From an uncultured Azospirillum sp. (GTDB lineage: Bacteria > Pseudomonadota > Alphaproteobacteria > Azospirillales > Azospirillaceae), in the NCBI GenBank assembly GCA_937960755.1, contig CALGOL010000533.1, positions 1 to 15,130 of the forward strand: DNA of 15,130 nt, given 5' to 3'. The notes beneath the pieces are model-generated. The model made no database searches and was not told where the DNA came from. It saw only the letters and a program-made list of their open reading frames with translations. Both the position numbers and the translations under genes were made by a program. Shown here in pieces: positions 7,701 to 15,006 of the stretch. Position 1 is the stretch's first letter, and every line of letters starts with the position of its first letter.

Positions 7701-8882
7701 ACGGGCGCGGCCAACACCGATGTCATCACCCTGACCAACGCCGGCAACACGCTGGCGGTGGTCGGCTTGATCGACAGCCTGACGGGCGGCGCGAACACCG
7801 ATGTGATCACGCTGTTGAACACCGGCTCGACGATTTCGGTCACCGGCGTTGAAACCCTGACGGGCGGCGTGAACACCGAAGTGGTCTCGCTGTTGAACGT
7901 CGGTTCGACCCTGTTCATCTCGGGCATCGAAACCCTGGCGGGCGGCGCGAACACCGACGTCATCACCCTGACCAACACCGGCAGCACGCTGTCGATGGTC
8001 GGCGTGATCGACAGCCTGACGGGCGGTGCGAACACCGAAGTCATCACGCTGTTGAACACCGGCTCGACGCTGACGGTTTATCGTGTTGAAACCCTGACGG
8101 GCGGCGCGAACACCGATGTGATCACCCTGATCAACACCGGCAACTCGCTGTCGATGGCCAACATCGAAATCCTGACGGGCGGCGCGAACACCGATGTGGT
8201 CACGCTGTTGAACACCGGCTCGACGATCTTCGTCACCGGCGTTGAAACCCTGTCGGGCGGCGCCAACACCGAAGTCATCACCCTGGTCAACGCCGGCAAC
8301 ACGATCACCTTCACCGGTATCGAAACGGTGACCGGCGGCGCCAACACCGACGTGCTGACCTTCGGTTCGGCCTCGGCGGCGACGGTGGCCGGCGGTCTGG
8401 GCCGCGACAGCATCACGCTGGCCAGCACTTCGGCCGACATGGTGATCTTCTCGTCCTCGTCCGATGGTTCGGCGCTTGGCGTTCTCTCCGGCGCCGACAC
8501 CATCACCGGCTTCTCCACCGGCGATTTGATCTCCTTCACCGGCGATCTGCGCACGGCGATCCTTGACGGCGGCTTCGGCGGCTCGACGGGGGCGAACGCC
8601 AATCAAACCGACTTCGGCGCCACCGAAGTGTTCGTCAGCACCACGGCGATGACCTCGTCGCTGCTGGCGGCCACCCCGACCTACGCCGACGCCACCACGG
8701 CGATCGGCACGCTGCAAGCCGGCGGTATCGGCATCGCGGTGGTCAACGACGGCACCAACACCGGCGTGTTCTATGTCAACTCGACGGCCGGCGGTAACAA
8801 CACCCAGATCGACGCCAGCGAAATGACCCTGCTGGGGGTCTTCAGCGGCGTGGTCATCACCGACACGACCCGCTTCTCGTAA
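1767..8882 (+). CDS. Giant RTX-like beta-solenoid repeat protein, putative type I-secreted S-layer protein or adhesin
   Basis: Encodes 2371 residues. After 18 N-terminal residues with no Sec signal peptide come 84 tandem units, nearly all of 26 residues (83 complete, residues 19-2184). The typical form is (V/L/I)ETLTGG-x-NT(D/E)VVTL-GNAGNTTFVSG. The GGxNTDVVT part matches the RTX nonapeptide GGxGxDxUx with Gly4 changed to Asn. True GGxGxD forms survive in units 4, 5, 20 and 27. The last 187 residues leave the repeat. They contain GADTITGFSTGDLISF (2242-2257), like serralysin/RTX C-terminal domains, and a Gly/Thr-rich end finishing DTTRFS, consistent with an uncleaved type I secretion signal. 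I see no Cys, Lys or His, only one Trp, and an Asp or Glu near positions 2 and 11 of almost every unit, so the protein must be strongly acidic. Start chosen by the RBS; the 70-residue extension from GTG 1557 has Cys and Lys and no RBS. S-layer subunit or fibrous adhesin are both possible. No enzyme domain seen. Confidence 0.9.
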   Translation: MANVFTVSSGGTTATVQNVDSIFGSSATDVITLSNAGNTVYVQDVETLTGNTNTDVVTLGGAGATVLSQIETVSGLNGGGFGVLDNAGATVTASQVGTLLGGTGTDIVTLGASGNTSTMRWVETLTGGAGSDFIILGNLGNTTAVSAVETMLGSLNTDVISLGNAGNTILTRLLETLTGGENTDVVSLGNLGNTTLISGVEQIIGSLNTDFVTLGAAGATIAVSGVETLLGGVNTDVVTLNTASGASSNGNVVLVRGIETLTGSTGADFVFLGNQGNTTAVSAVETMLGSLNTDVVSLGNAGNTILVRGLETLTGGVNTDVVSLGNQGNTTFIASVETLVGSLNTDVISLDNAGSTIAVSGVETLAGGVNTDSVTLTAAGAIAVSGVDALTGSAGADFVTLNNAGNTIRTSGVETLLGGVNTDVVTLGNAGNTTLLVSVETITGGLNTDVISLGNRGNTITVGNVDTLTASANTDVVTLGNAGNTTTLSAVETLTGGVNSDAITLGDSGNSIFVSRVETLLGGAGADIVILSGDGATLTVAGIETLTGGANTEVITIGNAGATVVVSGVETITGGSAADFVTLSNVGSTVAVSGVETLLGGVNTEVVTLGNAGSTILVRGLESITGGVNTDVVTLGNRGNTTFLASVESVTGGVNTDVVSLTNAGNTLFASALEALTGGANTDVVTLSNAGNVVTVADVETLVGGTGADFITVSNAGATIVASGVETLLGGANTEVISLGNAGNTILVRGLESLTGGRNTDVVTLGNRGNTSFVEGLETLTGSVNTDVISLGNAGNTLFASALETLTGGRNTDVVTLSAQGNTLVATGLETLAGGVNTDIVTLGSAGNTTFVSGLETLSGSANTDVVSLGNAGGTLFVSALETLTGGVNTDFVTLSAAGSTTFVSGVETLLGGANTEVISLGNAGNTILVRALETLTGGVNTDVVTLGNQGTTLTATAVETLLGGLNTDIVTLGDAGSTVSLSRIETLTGGANTDVITLSGEGTTAVISGVETLTGSVNTDFITLSNVGTTASVVAIDTLLGGANTEVITLGNAGSTVLARGLETLTGGRNTDVVTLGAQGNTTFVQGLETLAGGANTEIITLGNAGNTTFMSGIETLTGSANTDVVSLGVQGNTVIVAALESLAGNVNTDVIVLSNAGATTFVSALETLTGSANTDVIALSNAGNTTFVSALETITGGVNTDFVTLSAAGSTTFVSGVESLLGGANTEVITLTNVGSTVLVRALETLTGGVNTDVVTLGNQGNTSFVSIVETLTGSLNTDVISLSNVGATTFVSDLESLTGGANTDVISLTNAGNTTFVSMLETLTGGVNTDFVTLSNVGATTFVSGVETLLGGANTDVISLANAGATILVRALETLTGGVNTDVVSLGNQGNTTLVQGLETLAGSANTEIITLGNAGNTTFMSAIETLTGSANTDVVSLSSQGNTVVVVALESLTGGVNTDIITLQNTGNTTFVSALETLTGSANTDVVALSNAGNTMFVSALETITGSVNTDFVTLDNAGATTFVVGVESLLGGANTEVIVLGNAGNTVLVRGLETLTGSVNTDLVTLGAQGNTTLVQGLETLAGSVNTDIITLGNAGNTTFASALETLTGSANTDVIALSNAGNTTFVSVLETITGGVNTDVISLSNVGSTTFVSGLETLSGAANTDVISLSNAGATLTTVNIETLTGGVNTDIVTVTGVGATVLISGVETLAGGANTEVITLGNTGSTIRVSGVETLTGSANTDIVSFGPAGSSLFVGGVLETLTGGANTEVVTLVNAGATLSAVSAIETLLGGANTDVISLVNTGSTLAVSVIETLAGGVNTDIVTITGVGSTVFISGIESLTGGANTEVITLTNTGSTFFVAAIDSLTGGANTDVVTLSNAGATSFVGVIETLTGGVNTEVISLLNSGSTLFISGIETLAGSANTDVIALSNAGSTFVVGSVETLTGGANTEVISLLNVGSTVFVSGVETLTGAANTDVITLTNAGNTLAVVGLIDSLTGGANTDVITLLNTGSTISVTGVETLTGGVNTEVVSLLNVGSTLFISGIETLAGGANTDVITLTNTGSTLSMVGVIDSLTGGANTEVITLLNTGSTLTVYRVETLTGGANTDVITLINTGNSLSMANIEILTGGANTDVVTLLNTGSTIFVTGVETLSGGANTEVITLVNAGNTITFTGIETVTGGANTDVLTFGSASAATVAGGLGRDSITLASTSADMVIFSSSSDGSALGVLSGADTITGFSTGDLISFTGDLRTAILDGGFGGSTGANANQTDFGATEVFVSTTAMTSSLLAATPTYADATTAIGTLQAGGIGIAVVNDGTNTGVFYVNSTAGGNNTQIDASEMTLLGVFSGVVITDTTRFS
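1943..1950 (+). repeat. G8 homopolymer in codons 59-62 of the giant repeat gene
   Basis: Eight consecutive G, then C and five more G, lie in repeat unit 2. This unit is one residue shorter than standard. Other plus-strand frames are not long open here, so a one-base slip would truncate the protein after few residues. The tract is visible; phase variation is inferred. Confidence 0.85.
2616..6746 (+). repeat. Higher-order 12-unit (936-bp) super-repeat, about 4.4 copies
   Basis: Copies begin at 2616 (933 bp, one codon lost in unit 14), 3549, 4485 and 5421 (936 bp each), with a partial copy of five units at 6357-6746. Each begins with a unit carrying ETLLGG or ETMLGG and ending in VRG/VRA. A second LLGG unit lies five units later, at 3003, 3939, 4875 and 5811. 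The unit before each LLGG unit carries Asp-Phe (DFVTL or DFITV). Marker distances therefore alternate 390 and 546 bp. An earlier 7-unit block from unit 4 (2052) fits the same pattern after allowing for the 18-base insert in unit 9. Confidence 0.9.
7611..8084 (+). repeat. Three-unit (237-bp) direct duplication in the C-terminal part of the array
   Basis: Units 75-77 (7611-7847) and 78-80 (7848-8084) are equivalent in order. Each is a VETLTGG unit with NTE and LLNVGST, then a 27-residue unit, then an IDSLTGGANT unit with LLNTGST. The extra residue falls in the middle unit both times, just before IDS. This region does not follow the 5/7 register of the central array. Confidence 0.8.
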
Positions 8883-8917
8883 GAGAACGACGGTCGGTAA
8901 AAGAGCGATTGGAAACT

Positions 8918-8945
8918 GGGGGCGGTCTTTGACCGCCCCCTTTTT
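8918..8945 (+). terminator. Rho-independent terminator of the giant repeat gene
   Basis: A perfect 10-bp stem, GGGGGCGGTC (8918-8927) and GACCGCCCCC (8931-8940), encloses a TTT loop and is followed by TTTTT (8941-8945). It lies 35 bases past the stop codon, so the repeat gene is probably monocistronic and separate from the downstream operon. Confidence 0.96.
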
Positions 8946-9057
8946 CTTGTGCGCGACAATTGGAAAAAACGGGCGAGAAGAAAGACGACAAGCCGCGTTC
9001 AGGCTGCTATGGTCTGGCCGCTGACGATTTTTCCACATCAATAGTGTGTTGCTTCCC

Positions 9058-10233
9058 ATGTCTCAGCGCTCGCTCGCGCTCACCTGGAGCCTTTCCGAAC
9101 TGCATGGCTGGGGATTGGTCGGCCTGCACTTGTGCCTTTATCTGGCGGAATTGGGCATCCGGCCGCTGCTGCTGGAAAAGCCGGCGATGGGCGGCATGCG
9201 GCCGCAAAATCGAGATCGTCTGACGCCGCTGTTGCAAGGATATGAAGCGATCCGTCGGTTGGACGCCGCTCAACCCGCCGGTCAGGTTTTGGCGCTGCAA
9301 GAATTTGACGTGCTGCATGCGTTGAGCAACGGCTTTGTCGCGCAGGCGCTGTCAGCTCGTTTCCGCGGCGTGCGCAACATCGGCATCATCGCTTATGAAG
9401 ACACCCGCGTCGTCGGCGACGTTTTGCAACGCGCCAAATCCTATGACGCGATGATGGTGCACTCGACCTTCAACAAGACGCTGTTGGAGGAACGCGGGGT
9501 GGAAAACCTGCTGCTGACTTTCCAAGGCGTTGATCCGACGGAAATGTATCCGGGCAGCCCGCAAAAGCGGTTCGGTGATCGTTTCGTGATTTTTTCAGGC
9601 GGCAAACTGGAATTCCGCAAGGGGCAGGATATCGTGCTGGCGGCGTTCCGCCGCTTTCATCAGCGCCATCCCGAGGCGTTGCTGGTGACCGCGTGGCATA
9701 ATCCTTGGCCCGCCACCGCCATGGGCATCGCGGAATCGGCGCTGGCGCCGGCGGCGCCCAAGGTTGGCGACGACGGCCGCTTGCGCATTGTCGATTGGGC
9801 GCTGGAAAACGGCGTCCCCGCCGCAGGCTTCGGCGACCTGGGCTTCTTGTCCCGTGATAAGATCGCCCCGGCGCTGTGGGAATGCCATGCGGCGGTGTTC
9901 CCCAACCGTTGCGAAGGCGCGACCAATCTGGTGGCGATGGAAGCGATGGCGTGCGGCGTGCCGACGGTGTTGTCGGCCAACACCGGCCACCTTGACCTGA
10001 TTAAGGGCGACAATGTTTTTGTGCTGAACCAGCAGACCCCGGTGCATAACCCTGACGGCGGCCGCAACTATTGGGGCGAATCGTCGGTGGATGAGTTGGT
10101 CGAAACGCTGGAGCGGATTTACACCGACCATGAAGAAGCGCGTCGCCGCCGGGCGGCGGCTTTGGCTTTCATTCATGGCGAACGGACGTGGCGTAAATTC
10201 GCCGAAAGCGTCGTCGCCGCTTGTCGGCAATGA
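9058..10233 (+). CDS. Glycosyltransferase family 4 (GT-B fold)
   Basis: Predicted cytoplasmic, retaining glycosyltransferase using a nucleotide sugar for surface glycan or glycoprotein synthesis. The acceptor is unknown. 391 residues from ATG 9058, a usual length. The N-terminal half has a short WGLVG turn (18-22) where many GT4 enzymes have a glycine loop. The C-terminal donor domain starts near VIFSGGKLEFRKGQD (177-191), with Lys183 and Lys188 in the expected phosphate-binding place. It then carries the GT4 signature CEGATNLVAMEAMACGVPTV (285-304). Glu286 and Glu295 are nine apart, the EGxTNLVAMEAM variant of the EX7E motif. GTG 9046 is an alternative in-frame start. Neither start has a strong RBS. 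A weak promoter candidate is ACGACA (8985-8990) with an extended -10, TGCTATGGT (9005-9013). It is the first gene of a three-gene operon; its TGA overlaps an in-frame ATG of the next gene. Confidence 0.85.
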   Translation: MSQRSLALTWSLSELHGWGLVGLHLCLYLAELGIRPLLLEKPAMGGMRPQNRDRLTPLLQGYEAIRRLDAAQPAGQVLALQEFDVLHALSNGFVAQALSARFRGVRNIGIIAYEDTRVVGDVLQRAKSYDAMMVHSTFNKTLLEERGVENLLLTFQGVDPTEMYPGSPQKRFGDRFVIFSGGKLEFRKGQDIVLAAFRRFHQRHPEALLVTAWHNPWPATAMGIAESALAPAAPKVGDDGRLRIVDWALENGVPAAGFGDLGFLSRDKIAPALWECHAAVFPNRCEGATNLVAMEAMACGVPTVLSANTGHLDLIKGDNVFVLNQQTPVHNPDGGRNYWGESSVDELVETLERIYTDHEEARRRRAAALAFIHGERTWRKFAESVVAACRQ

Positions 10234-10237
10234 GCGC

Positions 10238-10243
10238 GAGGAG
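10238..10243 (+). promoter_or_regulatory. Ribosome binding site selecting GTG 10251 for UDP-xylose synthase
   Basis: GAGGAG lies seven bases before GTG 10251. An in-frame ATG at 10230 overlaps the previous stop as ATGA, but has no comparable RBS. The later GTG also gives a more typical N-terminus, only seven residues before the nucleotide-binding strand. Confidence 0.6.
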
Positions 10244-10250
10244 CCAAACA

Positions 10251-11227
<977 letters not shown>

Positions 11228-11231
<4 letters not shown>

Positions 11232-12163
11232 CGCTGCGGCGAGGGCGCGTTCTGGTTCTGGGGGCTGGCGGCTTTATCGGCGCGCCGTTGTGCCGCGCCT
11301 TGCAGGCGGCAGGGTGGGAGACGATCGGCTACGGTCGGGGGCCCCGGCCTGAAACGCTGCCAAGCGGCGTTGAATGGCGGCGGGGCGAATTCGCCGATGA
11401 CGCGGCGCTGACCGCCGCCTTGGACGGTTGTTCGCTGATTTATCATCTGATCGGCGCCGCTTCGCCCAGCGTTTCGGCGACCGACGATATTGTCGGCGCG
11501 GTCTTGCCCACCTTGACCTTATTGGATCGGGCGGTTGCGGCGGGGGTGCGGCGATTGGTGTACGTGTCGTCCGGCGGCGCGGTTTATGGCGTTCGGCATG
11601 AAATGCCGATTGGCGAGGACGCTCCGGCGGAACCAATCAGCGCCTATGGGATCAACAAGCTGGCGATAGAAAAATATCTCCATCTATTCCATTACAGACA
11701 CGGTCTGGACTATTGCGCGTTGCGTGTGGCGAATCCATTCGGCGAAGGGCAAACCACGCGGCGCCAGCAGGGGGTTGTCGCGGCGTTTTGCGCCGCTGCG
11801 GTCGCTGACGAGCCGTTGGTGATTTGGGGCGACGGCAAGGCGGTGCGCGATTACGTTTATATCGACGACGTGGTGGATGCGCTTTTGCGCGCGGGCGAAG
11901 CCGACAGCTTGACGCATCGGATTTTGAACATCGGCGGCGGCGTCGGGCGAAGCGTCAGCGAGGTGGCGGCGGCGGTGGAGCGGGCGGCCGGTCGGATTTT
12001 GCCGCGGGAATTCAGGCCGGCGCGGCCGGTGGATGTGCCCGCCGTGGTTTTAGATATCCGGCGGGCGGCGGAAACATTGGGGTGGACGCCCCGTACGCCT
12101 TGGGAGACGGCTTTGCGCCGTACGCTTGACTGGCGTCGCCGTACGCTTTTTATCGAGACCTGA
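11228..12163 (+). CDS. NAD-dependent nucleotide-sugar epimerase/dehydratase (extended SDR), substrate uncertain
   Basis: 311 residues from GTG 11228, whose GTGA overlaps the UXS stop, so translation is probably coupled. Visible motifs are LGAGGFIG (11-18) for NAD, VSSGGAVYG (113-121) and the catalytic Tyr140-x-x-x-Lys144 (YGINK). RVANPFGEGQ (166-175) and WGDGKAVRDYVYIDDV (200-215) follow, all standard for the NAD-dependent epimerase family. The second-strand binding loop is shortened and lacks the VDN of the other three SDRs in the window. SGGAVYG replaces SSSVYG or STAAVYG. The family member cannot be fixed by eye: a UDP-glucose/UDP-GlcNAc 4-epimerase, a UDP-xylose 4-epimerase (which would fit next to UXS) or a 4-keto-sugar reductase are candidates. 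It ends 18 bases from the convergent galE stop, with no obvious terminator between. Confidence 0.8.
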
Positions 12164-12181
12164 TCCGGCGACGGCGGCGCT

Positions 12182-13183
12182 CTAAACGGTGATTTTCCGC
12201 TCCCAAGCCAAGGCCGACGCGACGATTTCATCGAGATCGGCGTGGCGCGGCGCCCAGTCCAGCATGCGTCGGATGCGGGCGGCGTCGGCGATCAACGACG
12301 GCGGGTCGCCGGCGCGGCGGCCGGCGATGCGGATGTTCAGCGGTTTTCCATGCGCCCGCTCCACCGCCGCCAGCACTTCGCGCACCGAATACCCCCGGCC
12401 GTAGCCGCAATTCAGCGTCATGCCGCTTTCCCCCGCCTCCAGCGCTTGCAACGCGGCGACATGGGCGGCGGCGAGGTCGGAAACGTGAATGTAGTCGCGC
12501 ACGCACGTGCCGTCCGGCGTTGGATAATCATCGCCGTAGACCGCTATTTCGTCCCGCTGTCCGGTCGCCGCTTGGCAAGCGATTTTGATGAGATGGGTGG
12601 CCGTGCGGCCGCATTGGCCGCTGCGCCCCTGCGGGTCGGCCCCGGCGACGTTGAAATAGCGCAAGACGGCGTATTCCAGGCCATGCGCCGCCGCGGCGTC
12701 GCGCAGCATGGTTTCCGTCATCAGCTTGGAGGCGCCATAGGGGTTGATCGGCCGGGTCGGCGCGTCTTCATTCACCGGCAAGATCTCAGGCATGCCGTAA
12801 ACCGCCGCGGTGGAGGAAAAGATAAACCGCTTCACGCCGCTGTGAACCGCGGCGTCGATCAGCGCCAGGCTGTTGGCGGTGTTGTTGCGATAGTACGCCA
12901 ACGGCTTTTCCACTGATTCCGGCACGACGATGCTGCCGGCGAAGTGCATGACGGCGTCGATCCGGCGTTCAGCGAAAATCGCCGCCATGCGGTCGCGGTC
13001 GCCGACGCAAACATTGATGAACGCGACATCGGACGGCACGGCGTCCCGCCGCCCGGTGGAGAGATCGTCCGCCACCGTCACGGCGACGCCGGCGTCCCGT
13101 AAAGCCAGCACGGCGTGACTGCCGATATAGCCGGCGCCGCCGGTGACGAGCACGGTTGAACGGATGGACGCCGAGGCGGTCAT
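12182..13183 (-). CDS. galE: UDP-glucose 4-epimerase
   Basis: Interconverts UDP-glucose and UDP-galactose (Leloir pathway; galactose supply for surface glycans). 333 residues, against 338 in E. coli GalE. It has TGGAGYIGSHAVLAL at 14-28 and VADDLSTG at 37-44. FSSTAAVYG at 122-130 contains Ser124, and PYGASK at 148-153 contains Tyr149 and Lys153; these match the E. coli catalytic numbering. YFNVAGADP and PTPDGTCVRDYIHVSDLA are GalE signatures. ATG 13183 is chosen over a TTG at 13210 because AGGA sits eight bases ahead of it on the minus strand. The TTG would also overlap the preceding gene. It starts 19 bases after the TPR-glycosyltransferase stop, so the two are probably co-transcribed. Confidence 0.94.
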   Translation of the reverse strand: MTASASIRSTVLVTGGAGYIGSHAVLALRDAGVAVTVADDLSTGRRDAVPSDVAFINVCVGDRDRMAAIFAERRIDAVMHFAGSIVVPESVEKPLAYYRNNTANSLALIDAAVHSGVKRFIFSSTAAVYGMPEILPVNEDAPTRPINPYGASKLMTETMLRDAAAAHGLEYAVLRYFNVAGADPQGRSGQCGRTATHLIKIACQAATGQRDEIAVYGDDYPTPDGTCVRDYIHVSDLAAAHVAALQALEAGESGMTLNCGYGRGYSVREVLAAVERAHGKPLNIRIAGRRAGDPPSLIADAARIRRMLDWAPRHADLDEIVASALAWERKITV

Positions 13184-13202
13184 GGCGATTTTCCTGACGG
13201 GG

Positions 13203-14885
13203 CTATTCAAAAAACCAAGGGTAAAAGCAAAAGGTTTCCGGCGCTGGAGAAGAGCGGTCCCGGCTGATTTGGAAGTTATGGGGATTTAACTTCGTTTCCC
13301 ATTTCTTTTGGAAATAGGCGAATTGGGCTTGGTGGGTTGAGCCGGGCGGGCTGCGCAGCAGCCGCGCCTGATTGTCCGTCGCCACGGCGCCGTGCAGCAA
13401 ACGATGCAGCGCAAGCTGCGACGTGCGGATCAGAGTATCGCCGGGCGGCTGGTGGCTGTGGTCCTCCAGCAGCGCCCGCTCCCCCAAAGCCAGATAGGCG
13501 CGATGATAGTAGTCGGCGTCTTGAAACACGATGGAGGTGAGGCATTCGTCCCATAAGCCGATTTTACCGACGGCGGTCGGATTGGCCGCCCAGAACTGGT
13601 CGCCGGGGCCGATCATCATGAAATCAAAATGCGGCTTTTCCGCTTCGAACAGTCGCCATAGGGCGGGACTGACCACCAGATCGTCCTGCATGCCGATCAC
13701 CCAGTCGCACTCCGGCGCCGCCGCCTTGCCGAAGCCGAACAGCAGCGCTTGATTCCAACTGCGGGCCAAATGCCCGCGGGATTTCGGATGGCGCAGGGTG
13801 TTGTTCAGCACGCGGACGCCGGCGGGGACGAAAGCGTCCACCGGGTCGGGGTGATTGTTGACGACGGTGACGTCCGGCGTCTCCAGCGTGTTTAGCAGCG
13901 TGGTCAGATTGCGCTGCAATGATGGAATGTCGTTATAGGTGACGATGAAGATTTTCGTTCGGCCGTTCAGGCGGATTTTGTCGGGGGCGCCGGCCGCTAG
14001 TTGTTGATGGCGGGCGCTGTTGGCGACGCCGGCCGCCGCTTCGGCGTCGTTGGGCGCCAGCGCCAGGGCGGCGCGGTAATCCCGTTCCGCCGCCGGAAAG
14101 TCCTGCTCGGCGAACCGGCTGTGCCCGGACAACCGCAGCGCTGCCGCCCGCCGGGGATGGCTGGGAGCGGCGCGTTCGGCGTACGCGCGTACGGCTGGAT
14201 AGCGTCCGCCGGCGTCGGCGACATGGGCCAAGGTCAGCCAAGCGTCGCCATTCGTCGGATCAAGCCGCAAAATAACGCGCGCCGCCTGCTCCAGCCGCAC
14301 CCAATCGCCGACGCCTTGCAGAAAACCGATGGTTTCGGCGGCGAGCGGGGCGGCGGCCGCGCATTGCGTTCCATTGGCGGCGGCATGGATGACCGATTCC
14401 AGCAACTTCAGCAGATTGTCGCGGATATCGCTGTTGTTGGGCGCGATCCGCAGGGCGCGCTGCGCGGCGGCGGCGCATTCTTCCGGCTGGCCGAGAAAAA
14501 ACGCCGCCTGCGCCGCTAGAAAATGAAACGGCGCGATTCCCGGCCGCTGCGCGACGGCGGCGGCGCAGATGTCGGCGATTTCCGCCCAGCCGTCGCCTTG
14601 CGCCGCCAGTTCGCGGCAACGGATCAGCGCTTGCGTCAGCATGGCGTCGCGGTTGGCGGCGGCGGCGGCGAATTGCGGATTGCGACGCAGCGCCGTCCCG
14701 ATCATCGTCAGGGCTTCGGCGTAGCGTTTGTCGATGCGGGCGAGAATCAGGCTGAGCAGGTGGAGGGCGTCGCAATTTTCAGGGTCGGCGGCGAGAACTT
14801 TTCGGTATAAATCGCGCGCGGCGACGAAATCGCCGTCACGATGCAGATGCAACGCCTGTCCCAGTATTTCCGCCGTGGTCTCCAT
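13203..14885 (-). CDS. TPR-glycosyltransferase fusion (N-terminal tetratricopeptide repeats, C-terminal GT2-like domain)
   Basis: 560 residues from ATG 14885; a TTG at 14903 would add six. Residues 1-300 are helical, Ala-rich tetratricopeptide-like repeats: GDFVAARDLYRKVLAADP at 18-35, LGQPEECAAAAQRALRIAP at 131-149, and QDFPAAERDYRAALALAP at 261-278. A GT-A-like domain follows from about 310. It starts KIFIVTYNDIPSLQRNLTTL, has DVTVVNNHPD at 338-347 in the nucleotide-binding region, and CDWVIGMQDDLVVSP at 393-407, where Gln400-Asp-Asp stands where GT2 enzymes have DxD. FQDADYYHRAYLALG follows at 454-468. No signal peptide or membrane segment is seen. TPR-linked glycosyltransferases often modify proteins (flagellin, surface proteins) or bind glycan-assembly partners, so modification of the giant Thr-rich protein is a testable guess. 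The GT domain is divergent; the exact family is uncertain. First gene of the minus-strand operon with galE. Confidence 0.75.
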   Translation of the reverse strand: METTAEILGQALHLHRDGDFVAARDLYRKVLAADPENCDALHLLSLILARIDKRYAEALTMIGTALRRNPQFAAAAANRDAMLTQALIRCRELAAQGDGWAEIADICAAAVAQRPGIAPFHFLAAQAAFFLGQPEECAAAAQRALRIAPNNSDIRDNLLKLLESVIHAAANGTQCAAAAPLAAETIGFLQGVGDWVRLEQAARVILRLDPTNGDAWLTLAHVADAGGRYPAVRAYAERAAPSHPRRAAALRLSGHSRFAEQDFPAAERDYRAALALAPNDAEAAAGVANSARHQQLAAGAPDKIRLNGRTKIFIVTYNDIPSLQRNLTTLLNTLETPDVTVVNNHPDPVDAFVPAGVRVLNNTLRHPKSRGHLARSWNQALLFGFGKAAAPECDWVIGMQDDLVVSPALWRLFEAEKPHFDFMMIGPGDQFWAANPTAVGKIGLWDECLTSIVFQDADYYHRAYLALGERALLEDHSHQPPGDTLIRTSQLALHRLLHGAVATDNQARLLRSPPGSTHQAQFAYFQKKWETKLNPHNFQISRDRSSPAPETFCFYPWFFE

Positions 14886-15006
14886 CCGCACCCGCTGTGT
14901 CAAGCCGTCGGCGGTTTCAGCGCCGCCCGATTGGCGTGGGTATCAGATCAAGAGACGGCGGTCAAACGGCGGCGGCGCGGCGGATTTGGAATGAGGGATC
15001 AAGCCG
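14886..15006. other. Divergent intergenic region between the TPR-glycosyltransferase and the GDPD-like gene
   Basis: These 121 GC-rich bases should hold two outward promoters. No convincing promoter pair, operator or terminator is visible. On the minus strand the TPR gene ATG lacks a strong Shine-Dalgarno. On the plus strand GAGGGA (14994-14999) precedes GTG 15007. Confidence 0.5.

Larger units (their letters stand above)
1821..8318 (+). repeat. Array of 83 complete 78-bp (26-residue) coding repeats, plus a partial 84th
   Basis: Unit boundaries were set at the (V/L/I)E(T/S)L position. Unit lengths sum exactly to the observed protein length. Exceptions are units 2 and 14 (25 residues), unit 9 (32 residues, an insert at about 2487-2525), and units 67, 68, 76 and 79 (27 residues). 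The partial unit 84 begins at 8319. Each unit shows an internal echo: (A/G)NT(D/T)xV occurs at positions 8-13 and again at 19-24. This suggests two similar turns and strands per coil. Confidence 0.95.

Noticed and set aside
1821..8318. Regularly spaced repeats that might suggest a CRISPR-like or satellite array
   Set aside because: The period is an exact multiple of three, the frame is uninterrupted, substitutions respect the protein pattern, and there are no unique spacers. It is a coding repeat.
1737..9059. A minus-strand open frame of about 2440 codons antisense to the giant repeat gene, plus antisense frames at 2048-4213 and 4223-8059
   Set aside because: They mirror the 78-bp repeat. 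Because the same codons recur in every unit, and these lack the complements of stop codons, the opposite strand stays open throughout. The products are low-complexity, with no RBS and no recognisable domain.
12164..12181. A possible bidirectional terminator between the convergent SDR gene and galE
   Set aside because: The 18-base gap has no inverted repeat with a T-run in either direction.
14898..14903. A perfect TTGACA (-35-like) on the minus strand
   Set aside because: It lies only 12 bases before the TPR-glycosyltransferase ATG, and any -10 at normal spacing would fall inside the gene.
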